From positions 62,001-126,000 of the forward strand of contig JAPLFJ010000034.1 in NCBI GenBank assembly GCA_026390735.1: 64,000 nt of DNA, given 5' to 3'. The notes under the pieces were generated by a model. The model did not search any database. It was not told the origin of the DNA and was given only the letters and a program-made list of their open reading frames with translations. This DNA comes from Ignavibacteriota bacterium (GTDB lineage: Bacteria; Bacteroidota; Ignavibacteria; Tepidaquicellales; Tepidaquicellaceae). This document shows, one piece after another, positions 1 through 10,078 of the stretch (positions are counted from its first letter, which is position 1; each line of letters opens with the position of its first letter). Position numbers and translations under genes: made by a program.

Positions 1-88
1 TTGCAAACCGAAGAAATTTATAGCCTTTAATGAGTTTATACTTTTAAGTGTTTGATATGATTTGTATTTTATTGAAAATAGAATTTGT

Positions 89-1993
89 ATGAAAAAATTA
101 TTCTTGTTGTTTGTTTTATTGAATGCTGTGAGTCTTTTTTCACAGGATTTGTTTGTTCCGAAGGAGATTGTGAAGTCTGTGAGGAATGGAGTGAGGACGG
201 AAAACGGATTGCCCGGAAGCAAGTACTGGCAGAATTCGTCTGATTATAAGATAGATGTAAAGGTTGATTCTTATACGAAGATACTGAGCGGGAAAGAGGA
301 TATTGTATATTACAATAACAGTCCTGATGAACTGGATAAGCTCGTTCTGAGGACTTATCAGGATTTTTCCGTAGCGGGGAAATCGAGGGACTGGGAGATT
401 GGTAATGAAAATTTTTCGGATGGGATGATGATTTCTTCTTTAAAAATCAACGGAGAGATTGTTGATTTGAAGTCGAAGAGTGTTTCACGTGCAGGAACTA
501 ACCTTACGATAAAGCTGAATAATAAAATCGGAGCGGGTGCTACAACAAGTATATCTGTTGAATGGTCGTTTAAGTTGTTGAAAGATTTTCCGAGAATGGG
601 TATTTATGATTCAACTTCTTATATGGTAGGTTACTGGTATCCGCAGATGGCCGTTTATGACGATGTTGACGGATGGGATTTAACTGATTACAAAGGTACG
701 GTAGAGTTTTACAATGACTTCAGTAATTTTGATGTGAGTATTACGACTGACAGGCAGAATATGTGTGTATGGGCTACGGGTTTATTGCAGAATGCTGAGA
801 ATGTTTTTACGGCAAAGTATTTTGATGAATACAAATCGGGCATTGAAGGGAAAGCTTATTTTCAGGTTGACTGTTCGAAACTGAATAAGGAAAATCAGTT
901 AACAAAGAATGAAGGAAAGGTTATCTGGAATTTTAAGGCAACGGCTGTACCCGACTTTGCTTTTGCTATGAGCGACCATTACGTATGGAAGATGAAGAGT
1001 GTTGATGCAGGCGGCGGGAAGAAAACTAATTTGAACATAGCATTCAGACCAGGGGCAAATGCATTAAAGTATGATGTCTTTAATGTGGCTGATAAATTAC
1101 TGGATTATTTTGCGAACACGCTTCCCGGAGTCCCCTACCCGTATCCTTCTATGACAGTTTTTAACGGTGAAGGCGGTATGGAATTTCCGATGATGGTGAA
1201 TGACAGCGATACAGAAACGTGGGAATCCACTGTTTATCTTACATCTCACGAAATGTCGCATACATTCTTCCCGTTTTATATGGGAATTAACGAAAGGAAA
1301 TATGCCTGGATGGATGAAGGATGGGCTGTTTATCTTCCACAGGAATTTCAGACTAAGATGGGAAGGTTTGCACCTGATAATGCAGTAAGAGATACAAGCA
1401 GGAGTGATTCACGGGCAGCAAACGTTAAAGCTTATTTAAGAAATGCAGGGACGATAAATGATATTCCTATGCTTGCACCTTCAAATCAATTGAGGTCACT
1501 TTCTTACAGGCACAGTGCTTACAATAAATCGGCAATGGTTTATGATATATTAAGAGAAATGCTGGGTAGAGAAAAGTTTGGGAATGTACTAAAAGAATAC
1601 ATTAACAGATGGAACGGAAAACATCCGACGCCTTATGATTTCTTTAATACGTTCAGTGATGTATCTGGAGAGAATCTTGACTGGTTCTGGGGGAAGTTGT
1701 TTATGAAATACGGGTATGCTGATTTGAGGTTAAGCAGTGTAATACAGAATGATAATGGGATTGAGATAACGGTTGTAAATGCGGGAGGGATGCCTGTGCC
1801 GGTGGAATTATCGCTGTATGATAATGATAATAATGTGACGGTGATAAACAGAAATGTTTCTGAATGGAAATCAGGTGATACTATGGTTATTAAAGAAAGT
1901 GTTAAAGGAAAGATTAAGAAGGTTGTGCTGGGGAGTAAGTATGTGCCTGATGTGAATACGGGGGATAATGAATTGAATATTGAGTGGAAGTAG
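89..1993 (+). CDS. Secreted M1-family metallopeptidase
   Basis: Zinc aminopeptidase of the M1 (gluzincin) family, probably exported and acting on peptides outside the cytoplasm. The motif HEMSH at 1247-1261 is followed after 18 residues by the glutamate of WMDEGW, the exact HExxH-x18-E spacing of M1 enzymes. An EGGMEFP segment shortly before it matches the family's substrate-binding GGMEN region, with the Asn replaced. I start at the ATG at 89 because MKKLFLLFVLLNAVSLFS is a clean signal peptide; an in-frame TTG lies at 62. The product of about 634 residues ends in a small beta-rich domain after the catalytic part. It stands alone, followed by repeat DNA. The family call is safe; the substrate is unknown. 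Confidence 0.93.
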   Translation: MKKLFLLFVLLNAVSLFSQDLFVPKEIVKSVRNGVRTENGLPGSKYWQNSSDYKIDVKVDSYTKILSGKEDIVYYNNSPDELDKLVLRTYQDFSVAGKSRDWEIGNENFSDGMMISSLKINGEIVDLKSKSVSRAGTNLTIKLNNKIGAGATTSISVEWSFKLLKDFPRMGIYDSTSYMVGYWYPQMAVYDDVDGWDLTDYKGTVEFYNDFSNFDVSITTDRQNMCVWATGLLQNAENVFTAKYFDEYKSGIEGKAYFQVDCSKLNKENQLTKNEGKVIWNFKATAVPDFAFAMSDHYVWKMKSVDAGGGKKTNLNIAFRPGANALKYDVFNVADKLLDYFANTLPGVPYPYPSMTVFNGEGGMEFPMMVNDSDTETWESTVYLTSHEMSHTFFPFYMGINERKYAWMDEGWAVYLPQEFQTKMGRFAPDNAVRDTSRSDSRAANVKAYLRNAGTINDIPMLAPSNQLRSLSYRHSAYNKSAMVYDILREMLGREKFGNVLKEYINRWNGKHPTPYDFFNTFSDVSGENLDWFWGKLFMKYGYADLRLSSVIQNDNGIEITVVNAGGMPVPVELSLYDNDNNVTVINRNVSEWKSGDTMVIKESVKGKIKKVVLGSKYVPDVNTGDNELNIEWK

Positions 1994-2010
1994 AGATTTT
2001 CTTTGATAGG

Positions 2011-2050
2011 TTCACAGAGAACACAGAGATTTCACAGAGGACACAGAGAA
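2011..2050. repeat. Two tandem copies of a 20-bp CACAGAG-rich unit
   Basis: The units at 2011-2030 and 2031-2050 agree at 18 of 20 positions, and each has the form TTCACAGAG-ACACAGAG. The repeat is intergenic, between the M1 peptidase and the clpP terminator. The following stretch (about 2055-2098, with GCGGATTAACACTGA) looks like further degenerate repeat DNA. No coding potential is visible. Confidence 0.75.
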
Positions 2051-2142
2051 AGAAATTGAACGCGGATTAACACTGAAAGAACGGATTTTCGCTGATTGTT
2101 TTTTAGGGTTAGAGATGAGCTTAAGAGAATGTTTTATAAACA

Positions 2143-2176
2143 AAAAGAGGTTATAAGAAAGCTTATAACCTCTTTT
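2143..2176 (-). terminator. Intrinsic terminator of tig-clpP
   Basis: Perfect 15-bp stem (AAAAGAGGTTATAAG with its complement) around a 4-nt loop. On the minus strand it ends in a T-rich run. It lies just downstream of the clpP stop codon. Confidence 0.85.
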
Positions 2177-2193
2177 AAATTTATGAAAGGATA

Positions 2194-2868
2194 TTAGTCT
2201 TTTTTGGAGACTTCTCTTTTTCTGAGGATTGAGTCTATGAGTCCGTATTCTTTTGCTTCTTCTGCAGTCATATAATTATCGCGTTCGGCGTCTGCGAATA
2301 TTTTATCGATTGGCTGACCTGAATGCTGAGAAATGATTTCATAAAGCTGGTGTTTTATTCTGTCAATTTCTTTTGCCTGAATCATTATGTCTGTTGCCTG
2401 TCCCTGTGCTCCGCCTAATGGCTGATGCATCATTATCTTTGAATTAGGGAGTGCGATTCTTTTGTTCTTAGCGCCGCAAGTTAAGAGAAACTGTCCCATC
2501 GAGGCTGCCATACCAATACAGGTGGTCGATACATCACATCTGATGTAGTTCATTGTGTCGTATATTGCCAGACCTGCTGAGATGCTTCCACCAGGTGAAT
2601 TGATGTAGAGCATAATGTCTTTATCAGGATCTTCATACTCAAGGAACAATAACTGAGCTACAATCAATGATGCAATTTCGTCGTAGATTGGAGTTCCGAG
2701 GAATATTAATCTTTCTTTTAAAAGTCTTGAGTATATATCGTATGCGCGTTCCCCTTTCGATGTCTGTTCGACGACCATTGGAACGAGTTGATTTCTTGCC
2801 TGCGATGCTTTATCCAGACCTGCCATTATTTCGTGCTCTCTGGATTTTATAATGCTGTGAAAGTCCAT
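2194..2868 (-). CDS. clpP: ATP-dependent Clp protease proteolytic subunit ClpP
   Basis: Serine peptidase subunit that forms the barrel-shaped degradation chamber and works with ClpX/ClpA-type unfoldases in the cytoplasm. Nucleophile Ser123 (GMAASMG), His148 (MMHQP) and an Asp near 197 (ERDNYM) form the triad; the Ser-His spacing of 25 is the family's. NSPGGS is the oxyanion-region glycine motif. The start is supported by AAAGGA just upstream. The first 25 or so residues precede the mature core and may be a propeptide. It follows tig with a 4-bp gap, the common tig-clpP order. clpX, often next, is not in this window. Confidence 0.97.
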   Translation of the reverse strand: MDFHSIIKSREHEIMAGLDKASQARNQLVPMVVEQTSKGERAYDIYSRLLKERLIFLGTPIYDEIASLIVAQLLFLEYEDPDKDIMLYINSPGGSISAGLAIYDTMNYIRCDVSTTCIGMAASMGQFLLTCGAKNKRIALPNSKIMMHQPLGGAQGQATDIMIQAKEIDRIKHQLYEIISQHSGQPIDKIFADAERDNYMTAEEAKEYGLIDSILRKREVSKKD

Positions 2869-2872
2869 GTTA

Positions 2873-4210
2873 TTATTCCTTTTCTTCCTTCTTTTTATCT
2901 TTCTTTGCTTCTTTTTTAGGCTCTTTTTTCTTGTCTTCTGCTAATTTCTTGATTGATTTCTTAACTTCTTCGATTTCTGTAACCTTTGCATTTTCAATAA
3001 GAAAATCAATTACTTTCTTATCGATAATGTTGAGTCTGATTTCCTTGTTATCCTTATAGATTTCATACATTTTATCGGCGGGTAAGTTATATGGTTTACC
3101 TGCTTCTTCTGCGAATGCTCTTACGTCGTCGTCTGTAACTTCAATTTTTTCCTGCTGAATAATCTTGTCTTTAATGAGGAACCATTTGCCTGTGAAAGCG
3201 ACTTCGGCCCTGTTCTTTTTCTTAAAATCATCTTCATTAATATCGTGGCTATGTCCTTTATGTTCTGCTTTGTAACTCTTGAAATAATCTTCGAGCATTT
3301 CTTCAACGTACGACTCAGGAATTTCAAGGTCGTTAAGTTTCACGACTTCTGAAACGACTTTATTCTTTAAAGCTGTATAACCGTGTTCGTTGTATGCTTT
3401 ACCGATTTCTTCTTTCAGGTAAACTCTTAACGCTTCTTCAGTCTTAATATCATCTTTACCGGTCATTTTGAGAATAGTCTCTTCATTAATCTCAGGATAT
3501 ATGATCTTTTCTACTTTTGTACAGACTAATTTAACCTTTACGGGTTCACCCTGTTCGTTCTTGGTATCTATAGTTCTTTCTTCGTTTTCTTTTAAGCCTT
3601 TAATACCTTCGTAATACTCTTTAGACAGATATTCACTGCCGATAAAAAGTTTTACGTCTTTCTGTGAGTGACCTTCAATAACGTTTCCGGCTTCATCAAT
3701 TTCTTCAGTGTTTAAAGTGACCATATAATTATCATCGAGTGCTTTTCCGTCCATTTCATAAGTTGCGTTCTTAAGTTTCATATACTGAAGTTCTTCATCG
3801 ATTAAAGAATCGTCGACTGAATATTTGGTTTTAGTGAGTTCAATATCCTTAATCTGTTTAAGTTCAACAACAGGAATTACCTCAAAAGTCACTTTTACTA
3901 TTAACTTTTCCTTAGGTTTATAATCGAGGTCGAGCAAGGAACCTGTTCCGAAAATAGGGATATTGTTTTCAAGCAGATGATTTTTGAACACATCATTGGC
4001 AATTTCTTCCAGTGCACTGTATTCTACTGCATCCCAGTAAAGTTTTCTGACCATATCGAGGGGCACTTTACCTTTTCTGAATCCCGGAATCTGAGCTTTC
4101 TTTCTGTATTCTAAGAGTGCTTTTTCAAAATGCGGTTTAAGTTCTTCATAAGTTAAAACAGCGTCGAATTCTTTCTTACAATTTTCCTTGTCAATGATAT
4201 TTATATCCAC
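2873..4210 (-). CDS. tig: Trigger factor, ribosome-associated chaperone
   Basis: Chaperone that binds nascent chains at the ribosome exit tunnel. The N-terminal ribosome-binding domain carries the signature GFRKGKVP (residues about 43-50), followed by a divergent FKBP-like PPIase region and the long helical C-terminal domain. Its 445 residues are close to the family's 430-450. The tail is a highly charged Lys/Glu run (about 20 residues), which is low complexity. The start codon is GTG; the sequence from [10 protein letters not shown] aligns with the usual trigger-factor start, and no strong ribosome binding site is visible. First gene of a two-gene operon with clpP. Confidence 0.96.
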   Translation of the reverse strand: MDINIIDKENCKKEFDAVLTYEELKPHFEKALLEYRKKAQIPGFRKGKVPLDMVRKLYWDAVEYSALEEIANDVFKNHLLENNIPIFGTGSLLDLDYKPKEKLIVKVTFEVIPVVELKQIKDIELTKTKYSVDDSLIDEELQYMKLKNATYEMDGKALDDNYMVTLNTEEIDEAGNVIEGHSQKDVKLFIGSEYLSKEYYEGIKGLKENEERTIDTKNEQGEPVKVKLVCTKVEKIIYPEINEETILKMTGKDDIKTEEALRVYLKEEIGKAYNEHGYTALKNKVVSEVVKLNDLEIPESYVEEMLEDYFKSYKAEHKGHSHDINEDDFKKKNRAEVAFTGKWFLIKDKIIQQEKIEVTDDDVRAFAEEAGKPYNLPADKMYEIYKDNKEIRLNIIDKKVIDFLIENAKVTEIEEVKKSIKKLAEDKKKEPKKEAKKDKKKEEKE

Positions 4211-4279
4211 GGTAATTTGGTAAATTTGATTTTAAAACGTATAAGATACTTATTTAGGAAAGCATAAACAATGCATTAA

Positions 4280-4313
4280 AAAACACGGTTAATGCATAGA
4301 ATAACCGTGTTTT
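4280..4313 (-). terminator. Intrinsic terminator after the 4330-4941 lipoprotein gene
   Basis: A 12-bp stem AAAACACGGTTA pairs with TAACCGTGTTTT around a 10-nt loop. The minus strand continues with a run of six T. It separates the lipoprotein gene from tig. Confidence 0.85.
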
Positions 4314-4329
4314 AGAGTTAAAAACGAGC

Positions 4330-4941
4330 TTATTTGCTCCTGAATTCTTTGTCGATTACTGTTATCTCACCCGGATAAGTGATAGCTCCGAGGAAAGTGT
4401 CGATAGTCGGCTGAATCTTCAGGCTTAATCTTGCAGGAGAACCTGATTTCCCACCGATACCGAGTGCAAGCCCAACTAAATTTGTCAGTCCTTCATTCTT
4501 GAAGAACTGCATTAAATCCAAACTTATTCCTACAGGAATTGTTGCTGTCTGGCCAACACCAGGAATTGTAATAGGACCTGAAACATTACCTGTTATTGTT
4601 TCTGCATTATCTATAAGTAATCTCCATGCAACTGATTTAATCACGTCCGAAGAGTTTTTAGAGCCGCCCTCTCCATCAGGATTCTTCGCAAGAAGGTTAA
4701 GAGTAAAACTTGCAGGCAATTTACCTGATCCGACTGCTGAAGTTAATTTAACAAGGTCAAGTGCATTTATTGAGCTGAGACTTGAGACTCTGGAAACATC
4801 CACTCCCGATAAGTTCATACCTGAAACTGTTCCGAGTTTCCATTGCAGTCTCTGAGCGTTTGAAATGGCATCACTAATACCAGCACAACCTCCGTAAATA
4901 ATAGTACTAAGTACGACAAAGATTAAAACAAATTTTTTCAT
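4330..4941 (-). CDS. Putative lipoprotein, LEA-2/WHy-like
   Basis: The N-terminus MKKFVLIFVVLSTIIYGGC is a lipoprotein signal with lipidation at Cys19. The mature 185 residues are polar and beta-rich, with segments such as SFTLNLLAKNPD, WRLLIDN and IPGVGQTATIPVGISLDL. These resemble the beta-sandwich of LEA type 2/WHy proteins (a base-level structure, an 'N-A-KNP' strand, then an IPG-TATIPV strand). That likeness is by eye and tentative. It has its own terminator and no operon partner. Function unknown. Confidence 0.75.
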   Translation of the reverse strand: MKKFVLIFVVLSTIIYGGCAGISDAISNAQRLQWKLGTVSGMNLSGVDVSRVSSLSSINALDLVKLTSAVGSGKLPASFTLNLLAKNPDGEGGSKNSSDVIKSVAWRLLIDNAETITGNVSGPITIPGVGQTATIPVGISLDLMQFFKNEGLTNLVGLALGIGGKSGSPARLSLKIQPTIDTFLGAITYPGEITVIDKEFRSK

Positions 4942-4986
4942 GTTTAGTAATAATGGTTTTAAAGAATATTTATTGAATACATAACA

Positions 4987-6363
4987 TCAATCAATATTTA
5001 ATTGTTTCATAATTTTTCTAAATCCCTGAGTGGTTAATCCTGATAACTTAGCAGCAAGACTGACTTTACCATCAACTTTCTTGAGCAATGCAGTAAAGTA
5101 ATTAATCTTATTCTTAGTTTCAAAGTCCTTGTAAAACAGAAAATCCTCTAATGAATCCTCTGAGAAGACAGGCTCGATATTCTTCCCGCCTTTATTCCTT
5201 ACAATATTAGGAAAGTCCTTTAACTCAAGCACGTCACTATTAGTGTAAGAAAGAGCATTTTTTATAGAGTTGGATAATTCCCTGATGTTACCTTTCCACT
5301 CATAATTCCTGAATGCTTCAAGAACCTCATCGCTGAATTTATAATTATGCTGATTATACTGAGCAGAGTATTTACTAAGAAAATAATTTGACAGAGGTAT
5401 TACGTCTTCAACTCTGTCCCTTAAAGGAGGAACTTTCAGCGTTACACCCAATATTCTGTAATAGAAATCTTCTCTCATCCTTCCGTTTTTCACGAGATCC
5501 TCAAGGTTTTCATTCGTAGCCATAATAAGTCTTACATCAAGGTTCAACTCGCCTTTTCTGGAATCATGTCCGACACGAGTGATAGTTTTGTACTGCATAA
5601 AATGCAGAAGTTTCAGCTGTATGGCTTCGGGCAGGTTTGAAATCTCGGGTAAATATATGATTCCCTTATTAGCGGCTTCAAACTTTCCGATTTTCATCCT
5701 GTCAGCGCCCGTGAAAGCACCTTTCTCATGTCCAAAGAGTTCAGATTCAAGAACAGACTCGCTAAGGCTTCTAAGAGGAATCGGGATAAAAGGTTTATCT
5801 TTCCTGTTGCTTCTCTGATAGATTTGTGAAGCGACCATATCTTTTCCAACGCCTGTTTCCCCTACCAATAAAACATCAAAATCCCAGTTTGCAAGTTTAG
5901 AGATTTCAAAATTAATGTTCTTCATTTCATCGCAGGCAAAAATAAAAGTATCATCCGTAACCGATGCATTATTCTGAAGCCCGTCCACACGCAGTTTAAG
6001 GTTTTTCTGCTGCAGAGCCTGTTCAATCTTTTCCTTCATCAGGTCCACATGGAAATCCTTCGAAAGAAAATCGAAAGCACCGAGTCTCATTGCCTTTACA
6101 ACATATTCAGTATCATCGTATTCAGTTATGATAATAACAGGAAGGAGAGCATCAAAGTCATTATGGATTTTCTCCAGCATATCAAGACCAGGAATATCGG
6201 GTAACTGCAGGTCGAGCAATACTGCAGAGATATGATTCCTTTTCAGGATTTCAATTCCCTTGAACGAATTTTCTGCCCGGAATATTTTGTAAGAACCTTT
6301 TAGCAGAAGTTCAAGGTCTTCTGCAAATTTTACGTTATCATCAATAATCAGAACATTTTCCAT
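4987..6363 (-). CDS. NtrC-type sigma-54 response regulator with altered Walker B
   Basis: Three-domain regulator. Receiver domain: D8-D9 and phospho-acceptor D51 in LLDLQLPD. AAA+ domain from about residue 140: Walker A GETGVGKD, the sigma-54 contact loop GAFTGA, and the arginine region REDFYYR. C-terminal Fis-type helix-turn-helix (SLAAKLSGLTTQGFRKIM). The Walker B strand reads GIIYLPEI, with proline 239 (codon at 5647-5649) in place of the magnesium-coordinating Asp of the usual LDEI. ATP hydrolysis could therefore be impaired or altered. It lies 9 bp after the sensor kinase gene and almost surely partners it. Target genes are unknown. Confidence 0.93.
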   Translation of the reverse strand: MENVLIIDDNVKFAEDLELLLKGSYKIFRAENSFKGIEILKRNHISAVLLDLQLPDIPGLDMLEKIHNDFDALLPVIIITEYDDTEYVVKAMRLGAFDFLSKDFHVDLMKEKIEQALQQKNLKLRVDGLQNNASVTDDTFIFACDEMKNINFEISKLANWDFDVLLVGETGVGKDMVASQIYQRSNRKDKPFIPIPLRSLSESVLESELFGHEKGAFTGADRMKIGKFEAANKGIIYLPEISNLPEAIQLKLLHFMQYKTITRVGHDSRKGELNLDVRLIMATNENLEDLVKNGRMREDFYYRILGVTLKVPPLRDRVEDVIPLSNYFLSKYSAQYNQHNYKFSDEVLEAFRNYEWKGNIRELSNSIKNALSYTNSDVLELKDFPNIVRNKGGKNIEPVFSEDSLEDFLFYKDFETKNKINYFTALLKKVDGKVSLAAKLSGLTTQGFRKIMKQLNID

Positions 6364-6372
6364 AAATTGAAT

Positions 6373-9300
6373 TTATAATATATTAAGAATAATATTAAAT
6401 TTTGTTCCCTGTTTGAGATCATTATCAAGATAGAACTTACCGCCGTATTTCTGTATAACAGTGTTTGCATAACTTAACCCAAATCCCCTGTTTTTTCCTT
6501 TAGTTGAGATACCTTTCAGGAAGATTGAAGTTTTTATACTGTCAGGAATTCCACCGCCATAATCGATGAACTCAAGGACAAGGTTTTCTTTTTCCTGGTT
6601 GACGACCAGATCAATCCTGTCGGGTGATTTCGAATTATCCGCATCTGCATAAGCCTCAATTGCATTATCGAAGAATATCTTAAGTAAATCCACAAGTTCC
6701 CCTTTATTAAAAACAACTTTCGGGTTTGAAGTAAAATCCTTGTATGAGATTCTAAGTCTCGGATAAGTATCTGAATAGCTCCTGATCAGGCTATGGAAGA
6801 TTGACTCTATATCCGATGTAAAGTTATCATCGAATGAATTATTGATAACCTTCATTCTTGATTTGATCTTAACGATTGATTCAAGAATATTTTCAGTAAC
6901 CTGATTCATATTCTCGGAAGAATCGCGTTTCTTTATGGATTTACTGAGACTTTTAAGATTAACAAAAAGTTTTTCTGAGTACAATTCCAGTTCTTTAATA
7001 GCAGACAATACTTCATCATACATTGAAGTTTTCGGAAAATCGAAGTTCAGCCTGTTTAAAATAGATATTATGTATTCCAGCTGCGGGTAAACAGAATTAT
7101 CAAATTCATTTATTAAAGATACAAACCTGTTCAGAATTTCCTTCTCGGTATTTTTAAGTTGCGAGCCTTCATCGAAGATATAATGATAGTTTTTCATAAA
7201 CAGTGAAATCCTGTTCAGGCACGTAATAGAACTTTCGCCATGCTTAAAAACTTTAAGTTTAATGAGTAAATTAACGTATGGATTGATGATATTATCGAAT
7301 CTTTCGGATGTCCTTTCATAGTAAAGTTTGCCAATCTCCCAGATTACAGACTGAATCAATCTGTTCGGCAGCATCTTTGAATGAATTTCCACAAACAGCA
7401 CTGAACCATCCGCCTTAAGAAGTCTTCTTTTGGCAATGATTGTTTTACCGTCTAAAGCATCTATGAATCTGGGGTCTTCATAATTCGGGTCAGACGTATC
7501 GAATAAATCCATAATATTAATCTGAATCAGATTATGTTTAGTATAACCCAGCAGTTTACAGGCTATTGCATTAGCTCCTTTGATTGCACCCTTTGCGTCA
7601 AAAAGTATTGTACCGTCGAGTGCCTGCTCAATAACGACGCTGTAATCAGTCTTAAACCTCTGGATTTTCTCAAAAAACTTCTTTTCGGTTATATCTTCAT
7701 AAAGGTAAAACCTGCCAAGATATTCTCCGCCTTTATCGGCAAGGAGAGACGAGAACCTTCTTAAAGTTCTTCCGTTCAGGAAATTGATTTCATCCTCAAA
7801 TGTAATCTGATTATCAGGGTTTCCGTATTTTGCCGTAGACTGGATAAAGCTATCAGGATTAATAACGTTAACAGAACACATCCTTAATACTTCAGAACTT
7901 TTTATCTGTCTGCGGCTGATTTGATCAAAATACTCAGGGAAATTCCACAGTTCACAGAATTTCTCATTAACGTATAGAACCGAATCATCCTTCTTATTAG
8001 CCACATAATAGCCGTACCTAGTACTGTCAGTCATTATCCTTAATAGAGTTTCATTCCATGCAATTATATTTTCTTTATTCTTGAAATCTGTTATATCCTG
8101 AATAACTCCGCAGAAATAGTAATCGTCTCCGTCATAAACTTTTGACATAATATTCTCCACCCAGATAATATCATCGTTCGCCTTTCTGCATCTGTAATTA
8201 ATCTTAAAAGTATCTTTGGACTGAGAGGAACTCCATTTATTAAACTCATTCAGGTATTCGCTTATGTCTTCCTGAACAATGATTGATTCCAGAAAATTTT
8301 CTTTCATAAGAATTGACTCTGACGAATAGCCGAGAATTTTCTGGACGTTGGAAGAGATAAACGGGTTCCTGCCTCCGAATTCATAAAGGACTATGTTCGA
8401 AATATTATTAAGAATAGTTCCGAGTCTTAACCTGGAATTTACAAGTTCCTGGATTGCTTTTTTATTCTCGGAAATATCTTCTTTAATAAGAAGATAGTTG
8501 CCTATAACTCCTTTAACATTACTTACCGGTGAAATCAGTATATTTTCCCAGTACAGGTTACCGCTTTTAGTGACGTTAATCATCTGAGCACGCCACTCTT
8601 TGCCGGAAGAAATGATTTTCATAACCTCATCAAACTCATTCAATGTCATTTGCGGGGGTTTGATATCTTTCAGACTTTTCCCTTTAACTTCCTTAAGTTC
8701 ATATTCAGTGAGTTGAGTGTATCTGTTATTAATTGACTCTACGATTAAATCTTCATTCAGGATAGCAATAGCTGTTGCACTTGAATTGAGAGCGGAGGAG
8801 AGTTTCAGATTATCTAATTCAACTTTTACTTTTGCGGTTATATCCTGATAGATTAAAAGCCCTGCATTGATATTACCGTCAGAATCTTTTAAAGGTGCTC
8901 CGTACAGTTCAAGCAGCAGAACAGTTCCGTCTTTCCTGTTTCTTTCAAGATTGCTTTCGTAAATAGTACTGCCCTGGAATAAACTTATACATTTATTGTT
9001 ATAGGTAACATAATCTTCCTTTATAACAATCGGGTTAAACTTCCCGACGACTTCGGAAGCCTCCCAAGAGAATAAACGCGCTGCACCATCACTCCAGAAT
9101 TTCACTTTCCCGTCCAGATCAATAACAACAATTCCAAGCGGTGAGGAACTCAAGATAGTATTTAATAGCTCATTAGTTTCAGACAAAGAGGAAATTGATT
9201 CTTTTAATTCCGTGATATCCCTTCCGACTCCCTGAATCTCGACAATTCTGCCTTTCTCATCTTTAATCGCAACATCTTCCCAGTGTATCCATCTCCATCC

Positions 9301-9939
9301 ATCCACTGTAAAAGCCCGCTGTTCCACACTTACACGATACGGAGGCAGCTTAAGATTTTTCATTTCATTGAGAGTAGATTTTAAATCGTCCGGGTGGACC
9401 AGAGGCATGAAAGTATTACCTATTAGTTCTTCTTTTGATTTACCGAATTTTTTGCAGTATGCCTCGTTAGCAAAAACGAATCTGCCATTCATATCAACCC
9501 TGACAAGCATGCTTTTCTGAAGATTAACTATTCCCCTGTATCTTTTTTCACTCTCCTCAAGGGCAATACCCGTTTTTTTGTTTTCAGTAACATCAACTGC
9601 ACTGATTGATACATACCTTACTTTGTTATCCTCGCCAAAGATAGGATTATAAATATATTCAAAATAATATTGTTCATTATTCAAAGGGGATACAAACAGA
9701 AATTCTTTCCTGATAAAATTCCCCCTAAAAACATCTTTAAATATTTTCGCACTGGTAACTTTGTATTCTTCTCCGATTAAATCCAAAACAGGCATACCTT
9801 TGCACATCTCTACATTCATTAGCATCTTAATGCTTTTAAAAGCAAAATCATTAAAACTAATCAACTTGAAATCCTTATCTATCAACAGATAGGAATAAGG
9901 CGGTTTCTCTTCGGCATGTTTTTTAGTCTTTTGCTTCAT
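6373..9939 (-). CDS. Soluble multi-PAS sensor histidine kinase
   Basis: An 1188-residue cytoplasmic sensor without transmembrane segments. I count about seven PAS units, each ending in a PAC-like D-[IV]-T/S-E segment (near residues 120, 245, 372, 497, 617, 748 and the last about 865). A helical region (870-1050) follows, then a GHKL ATPase with N-box Asn1092 (FFDNAIEAY), G1 DYGGGIP and G2 RGFGLSY. No canonical phospho-acceptor H-box (HE-x-x-NPL) is seen; the nearest match is DNIINP with Asp882 where His is expected. First gene of an operon with the NtrC-type regulator. Signal and ligand are unknown; no haem- or flavin-binding residues could be assigned by eye. Confidence 0.9.
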   Translation of the reverse strand: MKQKTKKHAEEKPPYSYLLIDKDFKLISFNDFAFKSIKMLMNVEMCKGMPVLDLIGEEYKVTSAKIFKDVFRGNFIRKEFLFVSPLNNEQYYFEYIYNPIFGEDNKVRYVSISAVDVTENKKTGIALEESEKRYRGIVNLQKSMLVRVDMNGRFVFANEAYCKKFGKSKEELIGNTFMPLVHPDDLKSTLNEMKNLKLPPYRVSVEQRAFTVDGWRWIHWEDVAIKDEKGRIVEIQGVGRDITELKESISSLSETNELLNTILSSSPLGIVVIDLDGKVKFWSDGAARLFSWEASEVVGKFNPIVIKEDYVTYNNKCISLFQGSTIYESNLERNRKDGTVLLLELYGAPLKDSDGNINAGLLIYQDITAKVKVELDNLKLSSALNSSATAIAILNEDLIVESINNRYTQLTEYELKEVKGKSLKDIKPPQMTLNEFDEVMKIISSGKEWRAQMINVTKSGNLYWENILISPVSNVKGVIGNYLLIKEDISENKKAIQELVNSRLRLGTILNNISNIVLYEFGGRNPFISSNVQKILGYSSESILMKENFLESIIVQEDISEYLNEFNKWSSSQSKDTFKINYRCRKANDDIIWVENIMSKVYDGDDYYFCGVIQDITDFKNKENIIAWNETLLRIMTDSTRYGYYVANKKDDSVLYVNEKFCELWNFPEYFDQISRRQIKSSEVLRMCSVNVINPDSFIQSTAKYGNPDNQITFEDEINFLNGRTLRRFSSLLADKGGEYLGRFYLYEDITEKKFFEKIQRFKTDYSVVIEQALDGTILFDAKGAIKGANAIACKLLGYTKHNLIQINIMDLFDTSDPNYEDPRFIDALDGKTIIAKRRLLKADGSVLFVEIHSKMLPNRLIQSVIWEIGKLYYERTSERFDNIINPYVNLLIKLKVFKHGESSITCLNRISLFMKNYHYIFDEGSQLKNTEKEILNRFVSLINEFDNSVYPQLEYIISILNRLNFDFPKTSMYDEVLSAIKELELYSEKLFVNLKSLSKSIKKRDSSENMNQVTENILESIVKIKSRMKVINNSFDDNFTSDIESIFHSLIRSYSDTYPRLRISYKDFTSNPKVVFNKGELVDLLKIFFDNAIEAYADADNSKSPDRIDLVVNQEKENLVLEFIDYGGGIPDSIKTSIFLKGISTKGKNRGFGLSYANTVIQKYGGKFYLDNDLKQGTKFNIILNIL

Positions 9940-10078
9940 AGTTACAAATTAAGAAAATATAAACTTAAAAAATACATTATATTTTTTGCTATATAAGTTA
10001 TAACTATACATATATTACATTTATATAAAAATTCGGAAAATAGTCTGATATGGTTTATTTAGAAAATCCGGTCCGGGC

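Noticed and set aside
1200-1388. 62-residue ORF inside the M1 peptidase gene
   Set aside because: Alternate frame over the zinc-binding region; no independent support.
4499-4855. 118-residue plus-strand ORF
   Set aside because: Shadow of the lipoprotein gene on the other strand, which has a clear signal and lipobox.
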